Assembly: GCA_040506705.1 (NCBI GenBank)
Contig: JBEVWG010000051.1
Location: 1 to 64,000, forward strand
Length of the DNA stretch: 64,000 bases
Source of the DNA: Thiodiazotropha sp040506705
GTDB taxonomy: Bacteria; Pseudomonadota; Gammaproteobacteria; Chromatiales; Chromatiaceae
Reading direction: 5' to 3'
The notes beneath the pieces are model-generated. The model worked only from the letters and a program-made list of their open reading frames with translations, had not been told where the DNA came from and ran no database searches. Every line of letters begins with the position of its first letter. Positions within the stretch are counted from its first letter, which is position 1. A program made the translations under genes and the position numbers. Shown piece after piece: positions 6,356 to 13,163 of this stretch.

Positions 6356-8715
6356 GGTTTCAGCTTGTTGCTGGAAGAGCTTTTATTGTTGGATGTTCTA
6401 GATGCTGTAAACAGGTGATGCCTAGCAGCAGCAGAGCGATACCATGAAGTATTGGTTGTGCGTTGAAATAACCAGTCTGGTGAAATAACAGCAGGTATAG
6501 GGTACACAGGGTAAGGAAGCGACCTAACCAATTGACTGCCTGCGGGGTAGTGGATATGCGCTGGGTCAATGCACTGCCGATAAATGCAGATATCCAACCT
6601 AAGGTTGCGCCGATCAAAATATCCAGCGGCCAGTGGGCGCCCACTGCTATACGGGAGAAGGCTGCGAAAATGGCTACGACGGCCAGGATTGGTAGTAGAT
6701 TTGTCAGATACTTGATTTTGATCCAGAGTGTAACGCTGCCTAGTAAAGCGAAAATGGTTGCTGTATGACCTGATGGAAAACTGCCTTGTTTGAGAATCGG
6801 CCCGATGATGGTGATTGTATCTCTGTCCAAGCTTGCTGCCGGGCGTGGGATAGGGAAACCTGCTTTGAGAAGATGTATCAAGATTGCTGCGATCAGGCCT
6901 GAAATTATGGCCGCGATGACGGCTTTGGGGTGATGCTTGTAAAATGGGAGAAGCAGTGTTAATGCCACTAGACCGTCCCCTAGAATGGTGAGTGTTTCCC
7001 ACAGGGCGGGACTCAGGGTTGGTACTACCTGATGATTTATCCAGAGAAACAGTGAGGTATTGAGTTGCGTCTGATGGAGCCAGAGTGCGCTGCATAACAG
7101 TAATACTGGAATCAACCAAAGGCTCAAGTGGCGTAAGGGGATGGGTTGGTCCTGAAACATCGATATGTTCCTCTGTATCAAGCAGAGCCAGGGCTACTCC
7201 CTGGTGCTCATAGAGTAGTTGATGGCTTGGTAGTCTTTTTAGGTGTCGGCTTTTCGTTAGAACAATTTCTCCCTCATTGGGTTTACGCTTGGGTGTGATG
7301 CGGCCACTGTAAACACTGAAGCTAGGGTTGTTTATTCGCCACATTACAGTGGTTTGTTTGTAATTACGTGCGAGGTTTCCGGCTTCGCGTATGGGTGTTT
7401 GTTGAATTCTGCCGACTATAGGTATCAATAATTCAGAGGCGATAAAAATAGTGATTATGCCAGCGCTAAGCAGTCGTCCCTGGATCAGCCATCGATGATC
7501 ATTGAATAACCAGATTATACTAAGTAGCACAACACCAAGAATTAAATAGTAATTAGCTGGTAGGTAATTGCTTGGTTGGCTGAGGGTTTCACTGAGAGAA
7601 TGATTGTCCAGCTCTGTAATAGAATAAGAGATCAGCTGTGGCAAGGCTAACATCAATACTACAAAGAACAATAAGGGTAAAAATACAGGTTTTAAGTTTG
7701 TTTCTCGATCGATATGTATTGCGCCAAGAATAAACAGCGGGGTCAGGCCGTAGAGTATGTAGTGTGGTAACTTGGTGGCAGATAGTGAAAAGAAAACCAG
7801 TACCAGAAGAAACCAGATAATCAGGAATCGATTAAGTGGTTTTGTGATGACATTTTTTACATTCAGAAATGGTCGCAGCAAGGTATAGCTGAATGGAAAC
7901 GCCATCAACAATAGCATTGGCAGGTAGTACCACCATGGTCCTGAGTGACTCTCCATCGCCTGAGTGAATCGTCCAATGTTATGCGTGCCGATAAACCCCT
8001 CAATAAATCCTGAGCCCTCTTTCAGGTAGTTAATAAGGTACCAGGGTAGGCCGACAGATAAAAAGACCAACCATGCTGATGGGCTGAAAATGATTCTGAT
8101 CCAGTCCTGAAATTTACCAATGGAGAGTGAATAGATCAGACTGACCAGGCCAGGTATCAATAAGGCTATTGGCCCTTTGGTTAGAAATCCAAGTCCGGTA
8201 AAAAAGGCTGCGGCGAGCAGATAGCGGGTTTGTCTGGTGGTAAAATTGAAATAGAGACTGAAAAGTGTGCCAGCTAGAAACAGATTGAGCAGGGCATCCG
8301 CTGTCGCGGCTTTGCCAATAATGCCTGTGCCCAGTGTGCCGGCCATGAGTATGCCGGCCTTCAGTGCTATGCTGGGAGTTGTCAAGCGCCAGGTGAAGAT
8401 GACAATCAGTAGATTCCAAAGGGTTGCTGCAATTGCTGAAGGCAAGCGAAAAGCGAATTCAGTGACACCAAAGACTTTGACAGAAAGGGCTTGAAGCCAG
8501 TAGGTCAAGATTGGTTTGTCGTGGCGGGGCTCACCATTCAGATGGAGGGTAAGATAATCATCTCTGAGCACCATTTCACGGGTGGCTTGAGCAAATGCAC
8601 CTTCATCGATATCAAATAGAGGTGTGCCTTGCAGGTTGTAAAAGAAGGCCATCAATACCGTTAACAGCCATAGCAGTTTCAGGCCGTGGGTTGCGTTGAT
8701 GTTGGTGTACTGCAT
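6352..8715 (-). CDS. Family 39 glycosyltransferase (ArnT-like) with aberrant read-on C-terminus
   Basis: Residues 1 to about 520 form a normal ArnT/PMT-like enzyme that transfers sugar from a polyprenyl carrier on the periplasmic side: many membrane helices, FDIDEGAF at 34-41, and RHDKPILTYW shortly after. There is no stop where the family would end. The frame stays open for a further 270 codons across the PAP2 gene, giving a Ser/Arg/His/Thr-rich sequence with no domain character. The functional coding part probably ends near position 7150 and the tail reflects a lost stop codon or an indel. Low Asp/Glu/Lys/Asn content of the overlapping PAP2 protein makes stops rare in this frame. First gene of the operon. 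Confidence 0.8.
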   Translation of the reverse strand: MQYTNINATHGLKLLWLLTVLMAFFYNLQGTPLFDIDEGAFAQATREMVLRDDYLTLHLNGEPRHDKPILTYWLQALSVKVFGVTEFAFRLPSAIAATLWNLLIVIFTWRLTTPSIALKAGILMAGTLGTGIIGKAATADALLNLFLAGTLFSLYFNFTTRQTRYLLAAAFFTGLGFLTKGPIALLIPGLVSLIYSLSIGKFQDWIRIIFSPSAWLVFLSVGLPWYLINYLKEGSGFIEGFIGTHNIGRFTQAMESHSGPWWYYLPMLLLMAFPFSYTLLRPFLNVKNVITKPLNRFLIIWFLLVLVFFSLSATKLPHYILYGLTPLFILGAIHIDRETNLKPVFLPLLFFVVLMLALPQLISYSITELDNHSLSETLSQPSNYLPANYYLILGVVLLSIIWLFNDHRWLIQGRLLSAGIITIFIASELLIPIVGRIQQTPIREAGNLARNYKQTTVMWRINNPSFSVYSGRITPKRKPNEGEIVLTKSRHLKRLPSHQLLYEHQGVALALLDTEEHIDVSGPTHPLTPLEPLVDSSITVMQRTLAPSDATQYLTVSLDKSSGSTNPESRPVGNTHHSRGRSSGINTASPILQASPQSRHRGHNFRPDRSNLDTSSQSRFPYPTPGSKLGQRYNHHHRADSQTRQFSIRSYSNHFRFTRQRYTLDQNQVSDKSTTNPGRRSHFRSLLPYSSGRPLAAGYFDRRNLRLDICIYRQCIDPAHIHYPAGSQLVRSLPYPVYPIPAVISPDWLFQRTTNTSWYRSAAARHHLFTASRTSNNKSSSSNKLKP
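6360..7160 (-). CDS. PAP2-family membrane phosphatase nested in the GT39 frame
   Basis: A second PAP2 phosphatase, 266 residues, with all motifs intact: K-x6-RP, FPSGHT, and SRIAVGAHWPLD including the terminal Asp. Six or more membrane helices cover the rest and the C-terminal half adds extra hydrophobic segments. AGAGGA eight bases before the ATG supports this start; a TTG seven codons upstream is also possible. The gene lies wholly within the uninterrupted downstream part of the GT39 frame, in the +1 frame, which is unusual. It ends four bases before the flippase-like gene. Confidence 0.88.
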   Translation of the reverse strand: MFQDQPIPLRHLSLWLIPVLLLCSALWLHQTQLNTSLFLWINHQVVPTLSPALWETLTILGDGLVALTLLLPFYKHHPKAVIAAIISGLIAAILIHLLKAGFPIPRPAASLDRDTITIIGPILKQGSFPSGHTATIFALLGSVTLWIKIKYLTNLLPILAVVAIFAAFSRIAVGAHWPLDILIGATLGWISAFIGSALTQRISTTPQAVNWLGRFLTLCTLYLLLFHQTGYFNAQPILHGIALLLLGITCLQHLEHPTIKALPATS

Positions 8716-9036
8716 GGCTGGGTGGTGGTGTATGGGTAGAGATGGGTTCTGCTGTCTCGTTGTATTTAACCCTGTATATTCTGAGCTATTGATGTTTTTG
8801 ATCTGTTATCAGTTTGTTATGAGTATTTTAAAGTTTTATTAGATTCTGATTATATGTGCCAGTTTATACTGGTTGGCTGAAATTCAGACAAACTTTGATA
8901 TCCATAAAGAGTTGAAAGCCGTATGGGTCGTTGAATCTGCAGCGGTGAAGGTCAGTTAAATCTGTTGTGTATAGAGTTTGGGAAGAGACAGGAATCTGGA
9001 ATATCCTCAAATGTCCACTTTCGTTTGTTGAGTCCA
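8716..9036. other. AT-rich intergenic stretch
   Basis: About 320 bases between the 3' end of the Cys-rich repeat protein and the start of the GT39 gene, both on the minus strand. The half next to GT39 should contain the operon promoter. I see no convincing gene; the short minus-strand frame ending near 8864 overlaps the Cys-rich gene and has no features. Confidence 0.4.
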
Positions 9037-9825
9037 TCAACGTAGTACACATCTATCCTGCTGTTTACGATACGGATCGTTACATTTCCAATCGGAACCG
9101 GAATAATCCAGGTGGGCATTCTCTGGAAGATTAATCGCGAGACAGCTGTTACTAGTTGCTATAAATCCACGTTCACACTTCCAGCCAGATCCGTATGAAG
9201 ACTCTACTAAATACCCATTTGGAGGAACATCAATAGCTATACAGGCATCCTCTGTCGCTCGGTAGCCTCGGTCACAGCTCCAGCCGTTACCATGTGAAGC
9301 ATTTGTTAAAAAACCATTCTCAGGCACTTTGATAGCAACACAAGTTGAGTGAGTTGATCGATATCCGCGATTGCATGTCCAGCCGGTTCCGCTTGATGAT
9401 TCGGTTAAATATCCATTTGCAGGTACATTGATGGCAACACAGGAGTTGGTTACTTTTCTGTAACCACGAGCGCAACTCCACCTACCAACCCCAGAGGAGT
9501 TTAGATAGGCATTCGCGGGTATTTGAATAATGATACAGCTATTGCCCTTTTCACGGTAACCTCGGTTGCACTTCCAAGGGTTACCATAAGAGTTATTGGT
9601 CGAGTATGCATTGGCTGGTACCTTGATGCGAATGCATTGCTGATTTTTCTTTTGAAAGCCGTAATCACACTGCCAGCCACTTCTATATTTATTTGCTTTA
9701 GCATTTGCTGGTATTTCGATCTCTAGGTCCTTTGAAAAGAGTTGCCCTGTCACTAATACCAGTAGTGAGAAAGTGACCATAAGGAATACGGGAGTAGTTA
9801 AATATCGATTACCTGGCTTGTTCAT
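9037..9825 (-). CDS. Secreted Cys-rich protein with seven tandem ~32-39-residue repeats
   Basis: After a signal peptide or anchor (hydrophobic PVFLMVTFSLLVLVTG) the whole mature protein is seven tandem repeats of the pattern I-x-V-P-A/E-N-G/A-Y/F-L, then GxGWxCxRGYR, then C about six residues on. Each repeat holds two cysteines, giving an even total likely to form disulfides in the periplasm or outside. The last repeat is shorter (DYSGSDWKC, then PYRKQQDRC). I know similar repeat arrays from other proteobacterial secreted proteins but no firm function; binding or adhesion is a guess. The start is uncertain: frames also open at 9861 and at a TTG at 9918. Transcribed alone. Confidence 0.75.
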   Translation of the reverse strand: MNKPGNRYLTTPVFLMVTFSLLVLVTGQLFSKDLEIEIPANAKANKYRSGWQCDYGFQKKNQQCIRIKVPANAYSTNNSYGNPWKCNRGYREKGNSCIIIQIPANAYLNSSGVGRWSCARGYRKVTNSCVAINVPANGYLTESSSGTGWTCNRGYRSTHSTCVAIKVPENGFLTNASHGNGWSCDRGYRATEDACIAIDVPPNGYLVESSYGSGWKCERGFIATSNSCLAINLPENAHLDYSGSDWKCNDPYRKQQDRCVLR

Positions 9826-10343
9826 GAATCTTTTTTTACCTATCGTAGATAATCTGCTCATATTTGTATTTGGTTTGAGCGAGACGATGTGGGCTCTATT
9901 CCTTTGATGCAGTGCCAAAGAAACTAATAATTAGAAGCGATTGCCGTCATCTGACGGAGGAGGAACTCTGGGAGCAAGCCGGTATTCGGATTTCTAACCT
10001 ATATGTTAAGTGTAGCTTAAGACTGAAAAAATACCCATCTTCAAGATGCGGGTACTTTTAAGGTGTTGGGTTAATAATTATAGTGATTTGCTTTAGTAAC
10101 GGAATAGGAGGAGACTTTAATCAGCACTTCGTCTGTGAGTGGCAAGCCGCTATGCCGTACTAAATAATAGACGGCCGCTGTTTATTTACTCGAAACACTC
10201 CTTTCTTGCAAACACCGATCTGCCGTTTGCGGTTAATACTGTAAACAAGTCTATTAACTGATTAAAAAAACTTTCTACATATTTTATCTATACAGTGGCA
10301 GGTGTTTAGAGAATTTTCTTTGTTAGGCGTATAAGATGTAATG
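9826..10343. other. Intergenic stretch with a weak hairpin
   Basis: No supportable gene. Near 10030-10058 ACCCATCTT and AGATGCGGGT form an imperfect hairpin followed by TACTTTT, reminiscent of a plus-strand terminator, but no plus-strand gene precedes it. The remainder is AT-rich without recognisable signals. Confidence 0.3.
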
Positions 10344-10535
10344 CTAGTTTATCGAAACAAGATCACAAGTTCGGTTAGCATCTGAGGGTAATTCAATGCC
10401 ATTCCAGAATGGAAATGATCCATGTGGTAATTCTTCTATTCGTAATGTCTCACCAGTAGATAGTGAGAAAGTTGTCTGAAAAGGACGGGATTGAATAAAT
10501 CTGTGGCGTTCTATCAGTTCACAAGGACTATGCAG
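10344..10535 (-). pseudogene. C-terminal gene remnant, unknown family
   Basis: A 63-codon open frame without any ATG reads as credible protein, including QTTFSLSTGETLRIEELPHG and FPFWNGIELPSDA, and ends in TAG. A TGA lies directly upstream. The composition is protein-like, but the beginning of the gene is missing, so this looks like the 3' end of a decayed gene. A CTG start is conceivable. Family not recognised. Confidence 0.35.
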
Positions 10536-10663
10536 TCATACAAGTCAATCATAACACAAATCACCACTCTGGTGTTTTCTACGGAAAGTGGCCTGTTTAA
10601 ATTACTTAAAAGGATAAGTCCAAAGAGTGGTTTCAGCTCTGCCCAATAGTGAAGGAGATACTA

Positions 10664-10933
10664 ATGAGTGTGAAATTCCCAAATCCTAGTCGTAGTTTTG
10701 AAGAAGATGGAAATCGAGTCTGCTTCTGGGGTTATGATAATGTCATAGAGATTGCATTCTATGTGGAAGAGGATGCTCTTAAGAAGCTTTGCCCTGGGTT
10801 GAGTGACACAGAGGCAGGATTTCTAAAAGCATTTGATTCCGTAAGAAATAAAATCTATGACGTTGCCGATAAAGTCTATACGCGAGGCCATGAGCGCACT
10901 TTTTCACACATATTGTCTGCTAAGGACTTTTAA
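10664..10933 (+). CDS. DUF1488 family protein
   Basis: A protein of 89 residues resembling DUF1488: the N-terminal FPNPSRSFEEDGNRVCFWGYD stretch (read in shorter pieces: NPSRSF, VCFWGYD), then EIAFYVEEDAL and a C-terminal basic helix. AAGGAGA sits seven bases before the chosen ATG; a GTG fifteen bases upstream overlaps this binding site and is rejected as start. The family is small, cytoplasmic and of unknown role. It stands isolated among intergenic debris. Confidence 0.8.
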   Translation: MSVKFPNPSRSFEEDGNRVCFWGYDNVIEIAFYVEEDALKKLCPGLSDTEAGFLKAFDSVRNKIYDVADKVYTRGHERTFSHILSAKDF

Positions 10934-11446
10934 CCTGGATTCTGCAGTTGAATATGAATTTTCATTAATCCAAATACAAAATAGCTTGCATGCTTGTGTA
11001 TAGAGGTGGGGATGGATAGTAACTGCTAGTGTCTGATAGATAAGCTGAATAAAGACCTTGAGTGGAAATTCGCTGCTTCTATTAAATATATAGAGCATGC
11101 CACGATTATGGTTGGAGCTGGATCCTGAAGATGAGATCGGCGTGAGTGATTTTCTGGATATTGAAAGGAGCATCAGCGGATCAAACGAGTAATGATCTCT
11201 GTATGCCCACGCTATTTATCTGCCTATATTGCTCGATCGCTCTTAGCCAAGAAAGCGAGGGGTATGGTAAACGGCCCCAGCAGTATGACAATAAGATACC
11301 TAGTTAATGAGGGTTTCACACATCGCTTCCTTGCGATGTAGATACAGATGAGCGAACTTACAAACCAGATAGCAGCTGGAATTTAGACTATCACGCTGAC
11401 CCTCCATTACCCTTTTTCATTTTGAATAACCTCTGGTCCATTTATT

Positions 11447-11466
11447 ATTCCGGCGAAAGCCGGAAT
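11447..11466. repeat. Perfect 8-bp-stem hairpin with GAAA loop
   Basis: ATTCCGGC and GCCGGAAT flank a GAAA tetraloop. This resembles the widespread ATTCCNGCGAAAGCNGGAAT-type palindromes found between bacterial genes. It has no adjacent T-run, so it is more like a REP-type unit than a terminator. Confidence 0.6.
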
Positions 11467-11577
11467 ATATCTGGTTTTAATCCTTATGAATAAGCGAGTT
11501 TAAAGAAAAACTTAAAACACTAACTTGCTATGCACAAATAATAGCGGCATAGCCAAGAAAGCATAACAACGAATTCT

Positions 11578-11674
11578 GGGACACTCAGCGTTTATAAACA
11601 ATAATAACAATGGGATCATTGTTTGGTGTCTTGTTGATTAAGTATGTTATGTCAAATGTAAATGATGAGTGTCC
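11578..11674. repeat. MITE-like repeat, copy C (diverged)
   Basis: Ends GGGACACTCAGCGTTTA and TAAATGATGAGTGTCC form the same terminal inverted repeat as copy B with a few changes. The inner hairpin is AACAATG / CATTGTT instead of AACATGG / CCATGTT: both arms changed together, so pairing is kept although sequence is not. Confidence 0.65.
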
Positions 11675-12209
11675 TGATAGAGTTTGTATCGTCTATCAGA
11701 GGCATCGCTTTTATCATGAATGCGCTAAAGACAGAGCGGTCAGCATACTCTGCATTGATCTTCAGAATAAGCGGAAATTACTCGCGTAAACTATCCGCCA
11801 CATTGGGGGCGAAAGAAAATTCGGAACTTCCACCACTAATTGAGGTATTACTTATTTACAATTTCTTGACTGATACCTGAACCCCTAAATATTCGGGTTA
11901 TTACCTATCTAAATCCAGGCCACCGTATCTGGCAGATTTATCTTACTTTATGGTTATTAAATAATGGGGTTCAGAAATCACGCTCTATATCTGACGCAGG
12001 GAGAATTAACATCTGATAAAGCCTTAAGGCAATAGCACACTAAGGAGTAAGCGGGCCTTTTTAGAGTGGGTGGCCGCAAGTACAGTACTGTAGACCCAAC
12101 ACAATTCGCATTTGCCGGTAAACATTGACAGCAAAAGAGGATCACCTAATCTTAAGAGTATGTAAGAAAAGGGACTTTCAAACAATCAGAAACTCCCATC
12201 GTTACCGCA

Positions 12210-13163
12210 ATGGTCATAAATATTATGGTTACCTCTTACATCCGGCCTGTATACCGATTACTTGGTATCTCGATCTCCCACTTAAACAGTCGATATCGAT
12301 TAAAAACTTTATTTGCGGCCCCAATGCTCCTGCTCTCTTCGGCATTGTGGGGCTTTGGACTTGAGAGTATCAATGAAATTGCGGTCTTTCCCTACCTTTC
12401 ACCGCAGAAGCTGGTGCAACTCTACAAACCGTTAGCACAAGACCTGGAACTGAAGCTGGGCCATCCTGTGCGTGTGGTGAGTGCCCCCAACTACACCAAG
12501 TTCATGGAGAGATTGGCACAACATCGCTACGTTCTAGTCATCAACGCATCACATATGGCACGCATGGCTCAACTCGATGAGGAGTATCAACCCATCCTGC
12601 GCCCACTGACCGACCTGAAGGCGGTTGTGGTGGTCCCCCGGAATTCAGCGCTAATGGATACAGCTGAACTGCGCAATGCTGTCGTGGGGGTGCCTTCCCG
12701 TATTGCACAGATTACTCAGATTGCCAAGGCAATGATGCGTGAGGAGGGACTGGAGCCCGGAACGGATATCACCTTTGTGCATCATCCTACCCATAGCTCA
12801 GCAGTGATGGCGGTTGCCAACGGAAAGGCCCAGGCGGCTGTGATCTCATCTCGAGCCATGGATCAACTTCGCGACCGTGTGGGTGATCGTCTGCGTATAT
12901 TGTCGGATTCTGGCAATCTCACTGGCGCCTTGCCTGGAAAGGCTCCACCGGTAATCTACCAAGTCAGTCCCTTGCTGGACATACAAGCGCGTGAGCAATT
13001 AGTCCAAATTATCACCCGCTTTACCAACAACACAAAGGCGGGCCAGGCCTTCATCAATCAGTTTGGCTACCGTGGTTTGCGTCATTTGGAGCCAGGTGAG
13101 ATGGAAGCCATGACCCCCTTTCTGCCCGCGCTGCGCGCCCAGCTGGTCGAGTCAGGAAAGTGA
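12210..13163 (+). CDS. PhnD-like periplasmic phosphonate/phosphite-binding protein
   Basis: The mature part (from about residue 55) matches the phosphate/phosphite/phosphonate binding family: IAVFPYLSPQKLVQLYKPLA, then YTKFMERLAQHRY, LVINASHMARMAQ and the HHPTHSSAVMAVANGKAQAAV segment. The N-terminus is hydrophobic (FAAPMLLLSSALWGFG), consistent with export. The true start is uncertain: ATGs at 12210, 12225 and 12324 are in frame and none has a strong binding site. No transporter permease or ATPase follows. Instead the stop codon overlaps the GTG of a membrane GGDEF/EAL protein, so this is probably its periplasmic ligand sensor. That role is inference. Confidence 0.85.
   Translation: MVINIMVTSYIRPVYRLLGISISHLNSRYRLKTLFAAPMLLLSSALWGFGLESINEIAVFPYLSPQKLVQLYKPLAQDLELKLGHPVRVVSAPNYTKFMERLAQHRYVLVINASHMARMAQLDEEYQPILRPLTDLKAVVVVPRNSALMDTAELRNAVVGVPSRIAQITQIAKAMMREEGLEPGTDITFVHHPTHSSAVMAVANGKAQAAVISSRAMDQLRDRVGDRLRILSDSGNLTGALPGKAPPVIYQVSPLLDIQAREQLVQIITRFTNNTKAGQAFINQFGYRGLRHLEPGEMEAMTPFLPALRAQLVESGK

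Larger units (their letters stand above)
10934..12209. other. Gene-poor region with repeat debris
   Basis: Nearly 1.3 kb without a gene I can support. It contains a perfect GNRA-looped hairpin (11447-11466) and MITE copy C (11578-11674). A 49-codon frame at 11192-11341 and a 72-codon frame through MITE C at 11662 lack ribosome binding sites and family features. The base composition drifts and frames change often, which fits decayed DNA. Confidence 0.5.

Noticed and set aside
7181..7190. Programmed ribosomal frameshift joining GT39 to PAP2
   Set aside because: No slippery heptamer or obvious stimulatory structure at the junction, the PAP2 gene has its own ribosome binding site, and a TAG precedes it in its own frame.
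9087..9760. Periodic DNA repeats that could be read as a CRISPR-like array
   Set aside because: The periodicity is that of a protein repeat in one open frame; units are diverged at DNA level and lack invariant repeats.
9900..9925. Possible sigma-54 site (TGGCAC on the minus strand) before the Cys-rich repeat gene
   Set aside because: The -24 half is good but no GC pair lies at the required distance for a -12 element.
11662..11880. 72-codon plus-strand frame running out of MITE copy C
   Set aside because: It begins inside the repeat, has no ribosome binding site and no recognisable features.
12125..12364. 79-codon plus-strand frame before the PhnD-like gene
   Set aside because: No binding site, no domain character, and it overlaps the coding start of the PhnD-like gene in another frame.
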